In this document: positions 44,536-51,563 of the stretch, piece after piece
How positions within the stretch are numbered: the stretch's first letter is position 1
Layout of the letters: each line of letters starts with the position of its first letter
NCBI RefSeq assembly: GCF_044769865.1
Contig: NZ_JBIZWA010000002.1
Coordinates: forward strand, 434,001-498,000
Length of the DNA stretch: 64,000 nt
From: Homoserinimonas sp044769865
GTDB lineage: Bacteria > Actinomycetota > Actinomycetes > Actinomycetales > Microbacteriaceae
Reading direction: 5' to 3'
Position numbers and translations under genes: made by a program
Notes under the pieces: model-generated
What the model was told of the DNA's origin: nothing
What the model saw: only the letters and a program-made list of their open reading frames with translations
Database searches by the model: none

Positions 44536-45285
44536 ATGACTGCGGCGCGCACGCCCCTCGACGGATGCCGGGTGCTGATTCCCCGCGGCGGGGAGTTCGG
44601 CGCCCGGCTGGCCGCGGGGGTGCGTGCCCTCGGGGGCTCGCCCCTCGTCGCGCCGCTCATCGACTTCGTCGAGCCTGATGACCGTCGCCCGCTGGAGGAC
44701 GCGATCGCCCGGCTGGCCGCGGGAGCATACGACTGGCTCGTGGTGACGAGCGCGACGACCGTTGAGGCGCTCGGCGACGTACTCGCGGCCCTGCCGCCAA
44801 CGACCCGCGTCGCGGCCGTCGGTCCCGCAACCGCCGCCGCGCTCGAGGGGCGCGGCGCCGAGGTGCATCTCACGCCGGCCCACGACCACTCTGCCCTCGG
44901 GCTGCTTGCCGCGTGGCCCGACGATTCCGGCCGGGTGCTGCTGCCGCAGTCCGAGATCGCCGCCGAGACCCTCGAGTCGGGGCTGCGTGAGCGGGGCATG
45001 GCCCTGGATGTCGTGACGGCCTACCGCACCGTCGCCGTCGAACTCGACCCGGCGGTTCGCGAAGGCGTGCGCTCGGGGGAGGTCGGCGCGGTCCTGCTCA
45101 CCTCCGGCAGCACCGCACGCCACCTCGCTGCCCAATGCGCACCGCTGCCCGGAGGCATCCGGGTGGTCTGCATCGGTGAGTCGACAGCGCGTGCGGCGAC
45201 GGCATCCGGGCTTCGGGTCGACGCCATCGCGGAGCGCAGCGAGGGGGAGTCTCTCATCGGCGCCCTCGTAGGATTGAGGGCATGA
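44536..45285 (+). CDS. hemD: Uroporphyrinogen-III synthase
   Basis: Closes hydroxymethylbilane to uroporphyrinogen III with inversion of ring D. The 249-residue protein has the two-lobed, poorly conserved HemD pattern: VLIPRGGEFGARLAAGVRALG near 13, WLVVTSATTVEAL near 66, VAAVGPATAAAL near 92, and VLLTSGSTARHL near 185 with VVCIGESTARAA near 208. No methyltransferase fusion is present. Assignment rests on these motifs plus its place between hemC and hemB. Confidence 0.9.
   Translation: MTAARTPLDGCRVLIPRGGEFGARLAAGVRALGGSPLVAPLIDFVEPDDRRPLEDAIARLAAGAYDWLVVTSATTVEALGDVLAALPPTTRVAAVGPATAAALEGRGAEVHLTPAHDHSALGLLAAWPDDSGRVLLPQSEIAAETLESGLRERGMALDVVTAYRTVAVELDPAVREGVRSGEVGAVLLTSGSTARHLAAQCAPLPGGIRVVCIGESTARAATASGLRVDAIAERSEGESLIGALVGLRA
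45269..45274 (+). promoter_or_regulatory. Internal leaderless promoter -10 (TAGGAT) for hemB
   Basis: Inside the end of hemD, TAGGAT is followed by seven bases and the hemB ATG. The 4-bp hemD/hemB overlap would also allow coupled translation, so this may be a second, internal start of transcription. Confidence 0.35.
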
Positions 45286-46259
45286 CTTCCGGCCCAGGAA
45301 TCCGTCCACGCCGCCTTCGCAGCACCCCCGCGATGCGCCGTCTGGTGGCGGAGACGCGCATCCACCCCGCCCAACTCGTGCTCCCCGTCTTCGTGCGCGA
45401 GGGCATCGCAGAGCCTGCGCCCATCGCGTCGATGCCGGGGGTCATGCAGCACGACCTCGACGGCCTGCGCAGGGTCATCGGCGAGGCGGCAGAGGCAGGG
45501 CTCGGCGGCGTCATGCTCTTCGGCGTGCCCGAGACGAAGGATGCGATCGGATGCGGCGCGAGCGATGAGCACGGCATCCTCAACGTGGCGACACGCGTCG
45601 CGGTCGAGGAGGCCGGCGACGCACTCGTCGTGCAGACGGACCTCTGCCTCGACGAGTTCACCGACCACGGCCACTGCGGCGTGCTCGACAGCGCCGGCAG
45701 GGTCGACAACGACACGACGCTCGAGCGTTACCGGGAGATGGCACTCGCGCAGGCCGCGAGCGGCTCGCAGCTGCTGGGGCTCAGCGGAATGATGGACGGC
45801 CAGGTCGCCGCCGTGCGTGATGCCCTCGATGCCGAGGGCTACTCCGACACCGCGATCCTCGCCTACAGCGCCAAGTATGCCTCCGCCTTCTACGGCCCCT
45901 TCCGTGAGGCCGTCGACTCGAGCCTGCAGGGGGATCGCAAGACCTACCAGCAGGACCCCGCCAATCGTCGCGAGGGGCTGCGCGAAGCGCTGCTCGACCT
46001 CGCGGAGGGCGCCGACATCGTCATGGTCAAGCCGGCCATGAGTTACCTCGACGTGCTCTCCGATGTCGCCGACGCGAGCGACGTTCCCGTGTGGGCCTAC
46101 CAGGTCTCGGGGGAGTACTCCATGATCGAGGCAGCCGCCGCGAACGGTTGGATCGACCGCGAACGCGCCATCGAGGAGTCGATCGTGGGCATCCTGCGCG
46201 CCGGCGCCGACACCGTGCTCACCTACTGGGCGGTCGAACTCGCCCGCAGCCTGCGCTGA
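45282..46259 (+). CDS. hemB: Delta-aminolevulinic acid dehydratase (porphobilinogen synthase)
   Basis: Condenses two 5-aminolevulinates to porphobilinogen. The 325 residues contain the active-site metal loop DLCLDEFTDHGHCG near 121, with cysteines at the first and third zinc-ligand positions and Asp at the second, and the Schiff-base lysines in YSAKYASAFYGPFR near 200 and MVKPAMSYLD near 252. The mixed loop leaves the metal (Zn or Mg) undecided. ATG overlaps hemD by 4 bp. Confidence 0.95.
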   Translation: MTSGPGIRPRRLRSTPAMRRLVAETRIHPAQLVLPVFVREGIAEPAPIASMPGVMQHDLDGLRRVIGEAAEAGLGGVMLFGVPETKDAIGCGASDEHGILNVATRVAVEEAGDALVVQTDLCLDEFTDHGHCGVLDSAGRVDNDTTLERYREMALAQAASGSQLLGLSGMMDGQVAAVRDALDAEGYSDTAILAYSAKYASAFYGPFREAVDSSLQGDRKTYQQDPANRREGLREALLDLAEGADIVMVKPAMSYLDVLSDVADASDVPVWAYQVSGEYSMIEAAAANGWIDRERAIEESIVGILRAGADTVLTYWAVELARSLR

Positions 46260-46288
46260 CAACCCCCGCCGAGACCCAAGGATCCTCC

Positions 46289-47599
46289 ATGACCTCCAAC
46301 ACCTCCTCCTTCGATCGCGCCCGCGCGCTCATCCCCGGCGGCGTCAACTCCCCGGTGCGGGCCTTCGGCTCCGTCGGCGGCACCCCCCGCTTCCTCGTCT
46401 CCGCGAAGGGCGCGATGGTGACGGATGTCGAGGGTCGGGAGTACGTCGACCTCGTCGCATCCTGGGGTCCAGCGCTGCTGGGCCACGCGCATCCGGCGAC
46501 CGTCGAGGCCGTGCAGGCGGCGGCCGCACGCGGGCTCTCCTTCGGCGCCTCGACGCCCGGCGAGACCGAGCTTGCGGAGCTCGTGATCAAGCGCCTCAGC
46601 CCCGCCGTCGAGAAGCTTCGCCTCGTGTCGACGGGCACTGAGGCCACCATGACCGCGATCCGCCTCGCGCGCGGGGTCACTGGCCGCGACCTGCTCATCA
46701 AGTTCGCCGGGCACTACCACGGGCATTCCGACGGGCTGCTCGCCGAGGGCGGCTCCGGCATCGCGACGCTCGCGCTGCCGGGTTCGGCAGGCGTGCCCGC
46801 GGCGATCGCCGCTCAGACCCTCGTCGTTCCCTACAACGATCTCGAGGCGCTGCGCGAGGTCTTCGCGACGCATGGCCCGAACATCGCGGCCGTCATCACG
46901 GAGGCCGCCGCCGCCAACATGGGCGTCGTCGCGCCCGACGAAGGGTTCAATGCCGAGCTCGTGCGCATCGCCCACGAACACGGCGCGCTCGTCATCCTCG
47001 ACGAGGTACTCACGGGCTTCCGCGTCTCGCAGGCCGGCTGGTGGGGCATCGATGGCCGAGGCACGCATCCCTACACGCCCGACATCTTCACCTTCGGCAA
47101 GGTGATCGGTGGCGGCATGCCCATCGCTGCGATTGGCGGGTCTGCGGCGATCATGGATCACCTCGCGCCCGTCGGCCCCGTCTACCAGGCGGGAACGCTG
47201 AGCGGCAACCCGCTCGCGGTCGCGGCCGGCATCGCCACCATGCGGGCAGCGGATGCCGCGGTCTACGAGCACCTCGACCGCACCGCCGACGTGCTCGCCG
47301 ACGCGGTCTCCCGGGCCCTCGCGGCCGAGGGCGTCACGCACGTGGTGCAGCGGGCCGGCAACCTCTTCTCCTTCGCCTTCCGCGACTCGGCTCCGCGAAA
47401 CTATGCGGAGGTCAAGGAGCAAGACGCCTTCCGCTATGCGCCGTTCTTCCACGCCATGCTCGACGCGGGCGTCTCCCTGCCGCCCTCGGTCTTCGAGGCG
47501 TGGTTCGTGACGGCGGCTCACGACGATGCCGCCGTGTCGCGCATCGTCGAGGCACTGCCCGGGGCCGCGAAGGCGGCGGCCGAGGCGGTCGCGCCCTAG
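46289..47599 (+). CDS. hemL: Glutamate-1-semialdehyde 2,1-aminomutase
   Basis: PLP enzyme that converts glutamate semialdehyde, the HemA product, to 5-aminolevulinate. The 436 residues show IPGGVNSPVRAFGSVGGTP near 15, the STGTEATMTAIRLAR region near 115, HYHGHSDGLL near 140, the aspartate in LVILDEVLTGFRV near 235 and the PLP lysine in TFGKVIGGGMP near 268. AAGGA lies seven bases before the ATG. Its stop shares a CTAG with the stop of the convergent neighbour. Confidence 0.96.
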   Translation: MTSNTSSFDRARALIPGGVNSPVRAFGSVGGTPRFLVSAKGAMVTDVEGREYVDLVASWGPALLGHAHPATVEAVQAAAARGLSFGASTPGETELAELVIKRLSPAVEKLRLVSTGTEATMTAIRLARGVTGRDLLIKFAGHYHGHSDGLLAEGGSGIATLALPGSAGVPAAIAAQTLVVPYNDLEALREVFATHGPNIAAVITEAAAANMGVVAPDEGFNAELVRIAHEHGALVILDEVLTGFRVSQAGWWGIDGRGTHPYTPDIFTFGKVIGGGMPIAAIGGSAAIMDHLAPVGPVYQAGTLSGNPLAVAAGIATMRAADAAVYEHLDRTADVLADAVSRALAAEGVTHVVQRAGNLFSFAFRDSAPRNYAEVKEQDAFRYAPFFHAMLDAGVSLPPSVFEAWFVTAAHDDAAVSRIVEALPGAAKAAAEAVAP

Positions 47600-48435
47600 G
47601 GGATCTCGACGACCGACTGGATGGGCTCGTGGTCGGAGGGTGCGCGCCCCTCGAAGCGGCTCGTGTTGATGGCGGCGAGCTGCACCTGCAGTTCGGGCGT
47701 CGCGAACATCCAGTCGATCCTTCGGCCATTCGCCTTGGGCGCCCTGTAGCCGGAGTAGGTGCCCACGTCACGACCGCGCCGCTCGCGGGCGTGCTCCCAG
47801 GTGTCGAGGAGGCCCGCGCCCTGCAGCGCCCGGTAGGTCGCTGTTCCCGGCACGTCGTTGAAGTCGCCCATGACGATCGCCGGGCGCGGCGATCGTTGCG
47901 CGAGGCTCACCAGAAGGTCGGCGGAACGCCTGCGGGAGCGTCGTGACAGGTGGTCGAGGTGCACGTTGAGCACGCTGAAGCGGGCGCCCGTGGGGGTGCG
48001 GAACTCGGCCTGCACGGCGATGCGGGGCACCATGTTGCCCCAGCCGCGCGAACCCGCAACCATCGGCGTGGGGGAGAGGGCGAACTGTGACCAGACCGTG
48101 AGCTCGACACGGGTGGTGTCGTAGAAGATGGGACATCCCTCCCCGCCGCCGTCGGCCCGGCGTCCGCGACCCACGCGCCGGAAGTCGGCGCCGAGCATCT
48201 CGGCAAGCTCGTCCGCCTGCGGCACCATGGCTTCTTGCACGCCGATGATCGCCGGCGCCTCCGCCCGCAGCAGGCGCTCGACGAGCGCACGCCGGGCGGG
48301 CCAGAAGTCGGGGCTGTTCCTGCGCGTTCCCGCGATCGTGCGACGGATGTTCCAGCTCATGATGTGCACGGCGGGCGGCGCGACGGGGCCGATGACGGCT
48401 GCGTCGTTCTCCGCGTGTGGCGCCGGCACGGTCAT
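47596..48435 (-). CDS. Endonuclease/exonuclease/phosphatase (EEP) family protein
   Basis: A 279-residue metal-dependent phosphodiesterase-fold protein. The EEP motifs are MSWNIRR near 26, the Glu in GVQEAMV near 64, NVHLDHLS near 154, MGDFNDVPG near 185 and SDHEPI near 268 close to the C-terminus. No signal peptide is seen. It could act on nucleic acids, phospholipids or phosphoesters; the sequence does not decide. ATG overlaps the upstream LysR-like gene by 4 bp. Confidence 0.9.
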   Translation of the reverse strand: MTVPAPHAENDAAVIGPVAPPAVHIMSWNIRRTIAGTRRNSPDFWPARRALVERLLRAEAPAIIGVQEAMVPQADELAEMLGADFRRVGRGRRADGGGEGCPIFYDTTRVELTVWSQFALSPTPMVAGSRGWGNMVPRIAVQAEFRTPTGARFSVLNVHLDHLSRRSRRRSADLLVSLAQRSPRPAIVMGDFNDVPGTATYRALQGAGLLDTWEHARERRGRDVGTYSGYRAPKANGRRIDWMFATPELQVQLAAINTSRFEGRAPSDHEPIQSVVEIP

Positions 48436-49103
48436 CGCCGTCCGCGTCGGGTGCCGCCGCGGGGGGCACGGGACTTGCCGGATGCCTTGGAAGGCGTGCC
48501 GGACTTCGGCGTGGCGCCACGGCGCTTGGCAGGCGCGGAGGACTCGGCCTTCGCGGGCGCTGCGCCGCGCGAGCTCGCAGCGCTGCGACCCCGAACGATC
48601 CCGACGAAGTACTCGACGTCGTCGCTCGTCGCGTCGATGGGCCACGCGATGGCGACCTCCGTCTCGGGAGCGTCTGAGAGGGGCACCGCCACGACATCCT
48701 TGCGGGCGTGCAGCCGGGCGATGGAGTGGGGCAGGCGCACATAGCCGGCGCCAGCGGCGACGATCTCGACGGCATCCGCGGCTGACTCGTGTCGCTCGGC
48801 CTCGCCCTCGAGGTCGGGCTGCGTGACCGCCTCGAAGAGACTGATCGGATGCTCCTTTGCCACGACCACGACGGGCACCTCGCTGTAGAGGCGGATGACG
48901 TTCAGGTCGTCGCGCTCGATCGGCAGGCGCACGAAGCAGACGTCGACCTCGCGGGCGTCGAGCGCCGCACGTTGCTGCGCCTCGGCGAGCGGGATGACCT
49001 CGATGGGGGCCCCAGGGCGGCGTTCCTTCCAGGCTCGCGTCCACCTGGCCACGGTGACGCCGGGGACGATTCCGACGCGGAACGGCTCGGCGGGCGAAGG
49101 CAT
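48432..49103 (-). CDS. LysR-type substrate-binding domain protein without a DNA-binding domain
   Basis: A 223-residue protein that resembles only the effector-binding half of LysR regulators: VGIVPGVTVARWTRAWKERRP near 10, VDVCFVRLPIE near 53, VVVVAKEHPISL near 79, GAGYVRLPHSIARLH near 117. No helix-turn-helix precedes it and the ATG follows a leaderless promoter, so it is not a 5' truncation in frame. The last 50 residues are Ala/Lys/Arg/Ser/Pro-rich and strongly basic, which could bind nucleic acid. Effector and role unknown. Coupled to the EEP gene by a 4-bp overlap. Confidence 0.85.
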   Translation of the reverse strand: MPSPAEPFRVGIVPGVTVARWTRAWKERRPGAPIEVIPLAEAQQRAALDAREVDVCFVRLPIERDDLNVIRLYSEVPVVVVAKEHPISLFEAVTQPDLEGEAERHESAADAVEIVAAGAGYVRLPHSIARLHARKDVVAVPLSDAPETEVAIAWPIDATSDDVEYFVGIVRGRSAASSRGAAPAKAESSAPAKRRGATPKSGTPSKASGKSRAPRGGTRRGRR

Positions 49104-49109
49104 GCCCTC

Positions 49110-49119
49110 AGGTTACGCT
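49110..49119. promoter_or_regulatory. Overlapping divergent leaderless promoters (TAACCT minus, TACGCT plus)
   Basis: AGGTTA at 49110-49115 reads TAACCT toward the LysR-like gene (six bases to ATG) and TACGCT at 49114-49119 reads toward the DUF5997 gene (six bases to ATG). The boxes share two bases, and only 22 bp separate the start codons. Confidence 0.55.
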
Positions 49120-49125
49120 GGGTTG

Positions 49126-49488
49126 ATGACCGAGCAGACCATGAAACCAGCAACCGCGGCCCAGAAGCTCGGCGTATACCTCCCCGCGACCCCGGCCGAG
49201 TTCCAGGCGGCACCTGTGACCCGCAGCCAGCTGAACGAGCTGCTGGAGTCGCCGCCCGAGTGGCTCGTCGAGCTGCGTCGCACGGGCCCGCACCCGCGCT
49301 CGGTCGTCGCAGCCAAGCTGGGCGTCTCGAACGCAGGGCTCGCCCGCGGCGGCGTCACCGAGGCGCTCACGACGGCGGAGATCGACGCCCTGCTGCAGGA
49401 CCGACCCGAGTGGCTGGTGCGCGAGCGGGCCACGCAGGCCGCCGTGCGCGACGAGAAGGCGCGACTCCGCGAGAAGAAGGTCAAGTAA
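49126..49488 (+). CDS. DUF5997 protein
   Basis: A 120-residue soluble protein of DUF5997, an actinobacterial family of unknown function. It has two copies of a short helix motif: SQLNELLESPPEWLVELRR near 35-53 and AEIDALLQDRPEWLVRERA near 85-103, flanked by KLGVYLP and AKLGVSNAGLARGGV, and ends in a basic EKARLREKKVK tail. The segments look like small helix-turn-helix elements. Divergent from the LysR-like gene, and a perfect hairpin terminator follows. Confidence 0.85.
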   Translation: MTEQTMKPATAAQKLGVYLPATPAEFQAAPVTRSQLNELLESPPEWLVELRRTGPHPRSVVAAKLGVSNAGLARGGVTEALTTAEIDALLQDRPEWLVRERATQAAVRDEKARLREKKVK

Positions 49489-49495
49489 GACGAAG

Positions 49496-49521
49496 CGAGC
49501 CGACCCCGCGGGGTCGGCTCG
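49496..49521. terminator. Terminator after the DUF5997 gene
   Basis: A perfect 12-bp inverted repeat (49496-49507 and 49510-49521) around two bases lies between two convergent genes and can serve both strands. Confidence 0.75.
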
Positions 49522-49526
49522 TGGTG

Positions 49527-49640
49527 TCACTCCGCCTTGCGCTTGCTTGCGGCCTTGTCTTTCTTGTCGAGGCGCTTCTCCTTCAGCGTCTTGCTCGCTG
49601 CAGTCTTGTCGCTGGACTTCCGAACGGATTTGTCTGCCAT
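49527..49640 (-). CDS. 37-residue lysine-rich small protein
   Basis: A short gene between convergent/divergent neighbours: ATG, 37 codons, TGA. The product begins MADKSVRKSSDKTAASK, continues KTLKEKRLDKKDK and ends KRKAE: about a third Lys/Arg, no hydrophobic stretch, likely an alpha-helical basic peptide. A strong AAGGAGAG precedes the ATG at normal spacing. I recall similar MADKS...KEKR proteins as conserved hypotheticals in actinobacteria, without known function; nucleic acid binding is a guess. Confidence 0.75.
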   Translation of the reverse strand: MADKSVRKSSDKTAASKTLKEKRLDKKDKAASKRKAE

Positions 49641-49728
49641 GGCCTGGCCTCTCCTTGGGAGCGGGATGCTCCTTCCTGACCATACGCGGTGCGCGGGCAT
49701 CCTGGGCGCACCGCGTCGTGGCCGCGCC

Positions 49729-49734
49729 TAGAAT
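49729..49734 (+). promoter_or_regulatory. Leaderless promoter -10 (TAGAAT) for the GT2 gene
   Basis: TAGAAT, seven bases, then ATG; no ribosome binding site. Confidence 0.5.
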
Positions 49735-49741
49735 CCACACC

Positions 49742-50491
49742 ATGCCCACGGTCTCCGTCATCGTTCCGTCATGGAACGACGCCGAACTCCTTCGTGAATG
49801 CCTGACGGCGCTGGCGGCACAGACGCTCCAGCCCGATGAGGTCATCGTCGTCGACAACGCGAGCACGGATGCGACAGCGAGTGTCGCTCGCAGCTTCGGC
49901 GCCCGCGTGGTCGAGGAGCCGGTGCGGGGCATCCTGCGCGCGACCTGCGCGGGGTTCGATGCCGCGACGGGCGACATCGTCGCCCGCCTCGATGCCGACT
50001 CGGTTCCCGCGGCCGACTGGGTCGAGCGGGTCGCGTCTCGCCTTGAGCGGACCCCCGCGCCCGCCGCCGTCGTCTCCGATGGGGAATTCGTCGGAGCGAC
50101 CCGGGTCATCCGCTGGTTCGGTCGCCGCGTCTACCTCGGCGGGTACTTCCGCGCCATGCGGCTGATCTTGGGGCAGCCTCCACTCTTCGGCTCGAACATG
50201 GCCATGCATCGCAGCGCGTGGATCGCGGCGCGCCCACGCGTGGATGTCTCGACTCCCGCCGTGCATGACGACCTGTACCTGAGCATCCGCCTGCCCGCGC
50301 AGGTGCGCGTCGTCTATGACGACGCCATGCGGGTCACGATCTCCGCGCGGCCCTTCGCCTCACCCGCGGCCATCGTCAAGCGGATGGCGTGGGGCTGCAA
50401 CACGCTCCTGGAGGGACTCATCCGGGGAGGCCTGCTTCGCGGCCGTAGGGAACGTCGGCGCGAGCACAGGGGTGTGCCCGCGAGCCTGTGA
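49742..50491 (+). CDS. GT2-family glycosyltransferase
   Basis: A 249-residue GT-A glycosyltransferase. It shows VSVIVPSWNDAELLRECLTAL near 4, VIVVDNASTDAT near 34, the metal-binding DAD in ARLDADSVPAADW near 80, and a C-terminal acceptor part with VHDDLYLSIRL near 178. There is no strong membrane segment; the end is Arg-rich (RGRRERRREHRG). Donor and acceptor unknown. Confidence 0.88.
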   Translation: MPTVSVIVPSWNDAELLRECLTALAAQTLQPDEVIVVDNASTDATASVARSFGARVVEEPVRGILRATCAGFDAATGDIVARLDADSVPAADWVERVASRLERTPAPAAVVSDGEFVGATRVIRWFGRRVYLGGYFRAMRLILGQPPLFGSNMAMHRSAWIAARPRVDVSTPAVHDDLYLSIRLPAQVRVVYDDAMRVTISARPFASPAAIVKRMAWGCNTLLEGLIRGGLLRGRRERRREHRGVPASL

Positions 50492-50562
50492 GCCCGCCGC
50501 ATGTCCCGACCGCGGTGCGGTGCTTCGCTGGGGAGCGAACCGTTTCGCCAGGAGGAGGCATC

Positions 50563-50844
50563 ATGAGCACGAGCGACAGCCACGAGAACGCCAAGCACGA
50601 CGACATCAAGAACGACAACGAGTCGACGGAGCTTGAGGGCGCCGCGGTCGACAGCCCCCGAAGCGAGCGCGACGTGCAGGAGCTCCAGCGCTCTCAGATC
50701 GGCGAGAGCCCGGCCCTCGACGATCCCGACATCGACGACTCGGATGTCTCGGTGCTGCCGGGCACGGGCGGACAGGACGACCAGGGCGACGTCGCCGTCG
50801 ACCCCGATGAGCTGAACATGCCGAGGGACACGGGTGCTCACTAG
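50563..50844 (+). CDS. Acidic low-complexity protein of unknown function
   Basis: A 93-residue hydrophilic, acidic protein without recognisable domain: STSDSHENAKHDDIKNDNEST at the start, then PDIDDSDVSVLPGTGGQDDQG in the middle. It has no cysteine, tryptophan or hydrophobic segment and is probably disordered. A very strong GGAGGAGG lies five bases before the ATG, which argues for a real and well-translated gene. Confidence 0.7.
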   Translation: MSTSDSHENAKHDDIKNDNESTELEGAAVDSPRSERDVQELQRSQIGESPALDDPDIDDSDVSVLPGTGGQDDQGDVAVDPDELNMPRDTGAH

Positions 50845-50871
50845 CACGCTTCGCCGTGCGAGCGGCCCCGG

Positions 50872-50877
50872 TATCGT
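50872..50877 (+). promoter_or_regulatory. Leaderless promoter -10 (TATCGT) for the CEEH-motif gene
   Basis: TATCGT, seven bases, then ATG. Confidence 0.5.
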
Positions 50878-50884
50878 TGGCCCG

Positions 50885-51247
50885 ATGATCTCGCTACGTG
50901 AGGCCGCCCAGCGGCTCGACATCCCCCTCGAGATGGCGAAGCGCCACGGGCTTCCCGCGCGCATGGAGGAGGCCGAGGTCGAACGGATGCGCGCAAATCC
51001 GCCGCAGTGGCTCGCCCAGTCACTCGCGAACCGCAAGGTGGGGGCACGCCCCGTCTGGGTCGAGCTCCGTTGCGATGTGTGCGGACGCACGGAGTCGGTG
51101 CGACCCAAGAAGTGGTGGCCGGAGTTCACCTACGTCACGTGCGAGGAGCACTCCCGCGACGAATTGCCGAGCCCCGGAGCCCTCTACCGCCAGGAGGTCG
51201 ACGGCATCGGCAGCCGATTCGTCGGCATTGCGGATGTGACGGCATGA
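50885..51247 (+). CDS. Unknown protein with helix-turn-helix-like N-terminus and CxxC...CEEH motif
   Basis: A 120-residue protein I cannot assign. The N-terminus (ISLREAAQRLDIPLEMAKRHGLP) looks like an excisionase/MerR-type helix-turn-helix, followed by EVERMRANPPQWLAQSLANR, which resembles the PPEWL helices of the DUF5997 protein 1.8 kb upstream. The second half has CDVCGRTE near 60 and VTCEEH near 86, a plausible zinc site. It overlaps the DUF1653 gene by 4 bp (ATGA). Confidence 0.75.
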   Translation: MISLREAAQRLDIPLEMAKRHGLPARMEEAEVERMRANPPQWLAQSLANRKVGARPVWVELRCDVCGRTESVRPKKWWPEFTYVTCEEHSRDELPSPGALYRQEVDGIGSRFVGIADVTA

Positions 51248-51501
51248 GCGGCATCGACCCCTCGGGACTCGCCCCGGATGCCGCGGCGCACCTGCGCGGG
51301 CGCTACCGGCACTTCAAGGGCGGCGTCTATGACCTCGTCGACATCGCCCGCCACAGCGAGACGAGCGAGGAGTGTGTCGTGTACCGCTCTGCGTCGGGCG
51401 AGCTGTGGGTGCGCCCCAGGTCAATGTTCTTCGAGATGGTCGAGGTTGACGGTCGCCGAGTGTCTCGCTTCGAGCGCATGGGCGACGCCGAACACTCCTA
51501 G
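51244..51501 (+). CDS. DUF1653 protein
   Basis: An 85-residue protein matching DUF1653: GRYRHFKGGVYDLVDIARHSETSEECVVYR (about 19-48) and LWVRPRSMFFEMVEV (about 53-67). The fold is a small beta-barrel of unknown function, widely found as a stand-alone protein. Translationally coupled to the upstream CEEH-motif gene and followed by a clear terminator, so the two form a short operon. Confidence 0.88.
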   Translation: MSGIDPSGLAPDAAAHLRGRYRHFKGGVYDLVDIARHSETSEECVVYRSASGELWVRPRSMFFEMVEVDGRRVSRFERMGDAEHS

Positions 51502-51514
51502 CCGAGAGACGCCA

Positions 51515-51540
51515 CGGGCCCCGGATCGCTCCGGGGCCCG
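51515..51540. terminator. Terminator after the DUF1653 gene
   Basis: A perfect 11-bp stem (51515-51525 and 51530-51540) with TCGC loop between convergent genes. Confidence 0.75.
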
Positions 51541-51563
51541 CGGCGGGTATCCAGTAGCTCGAC

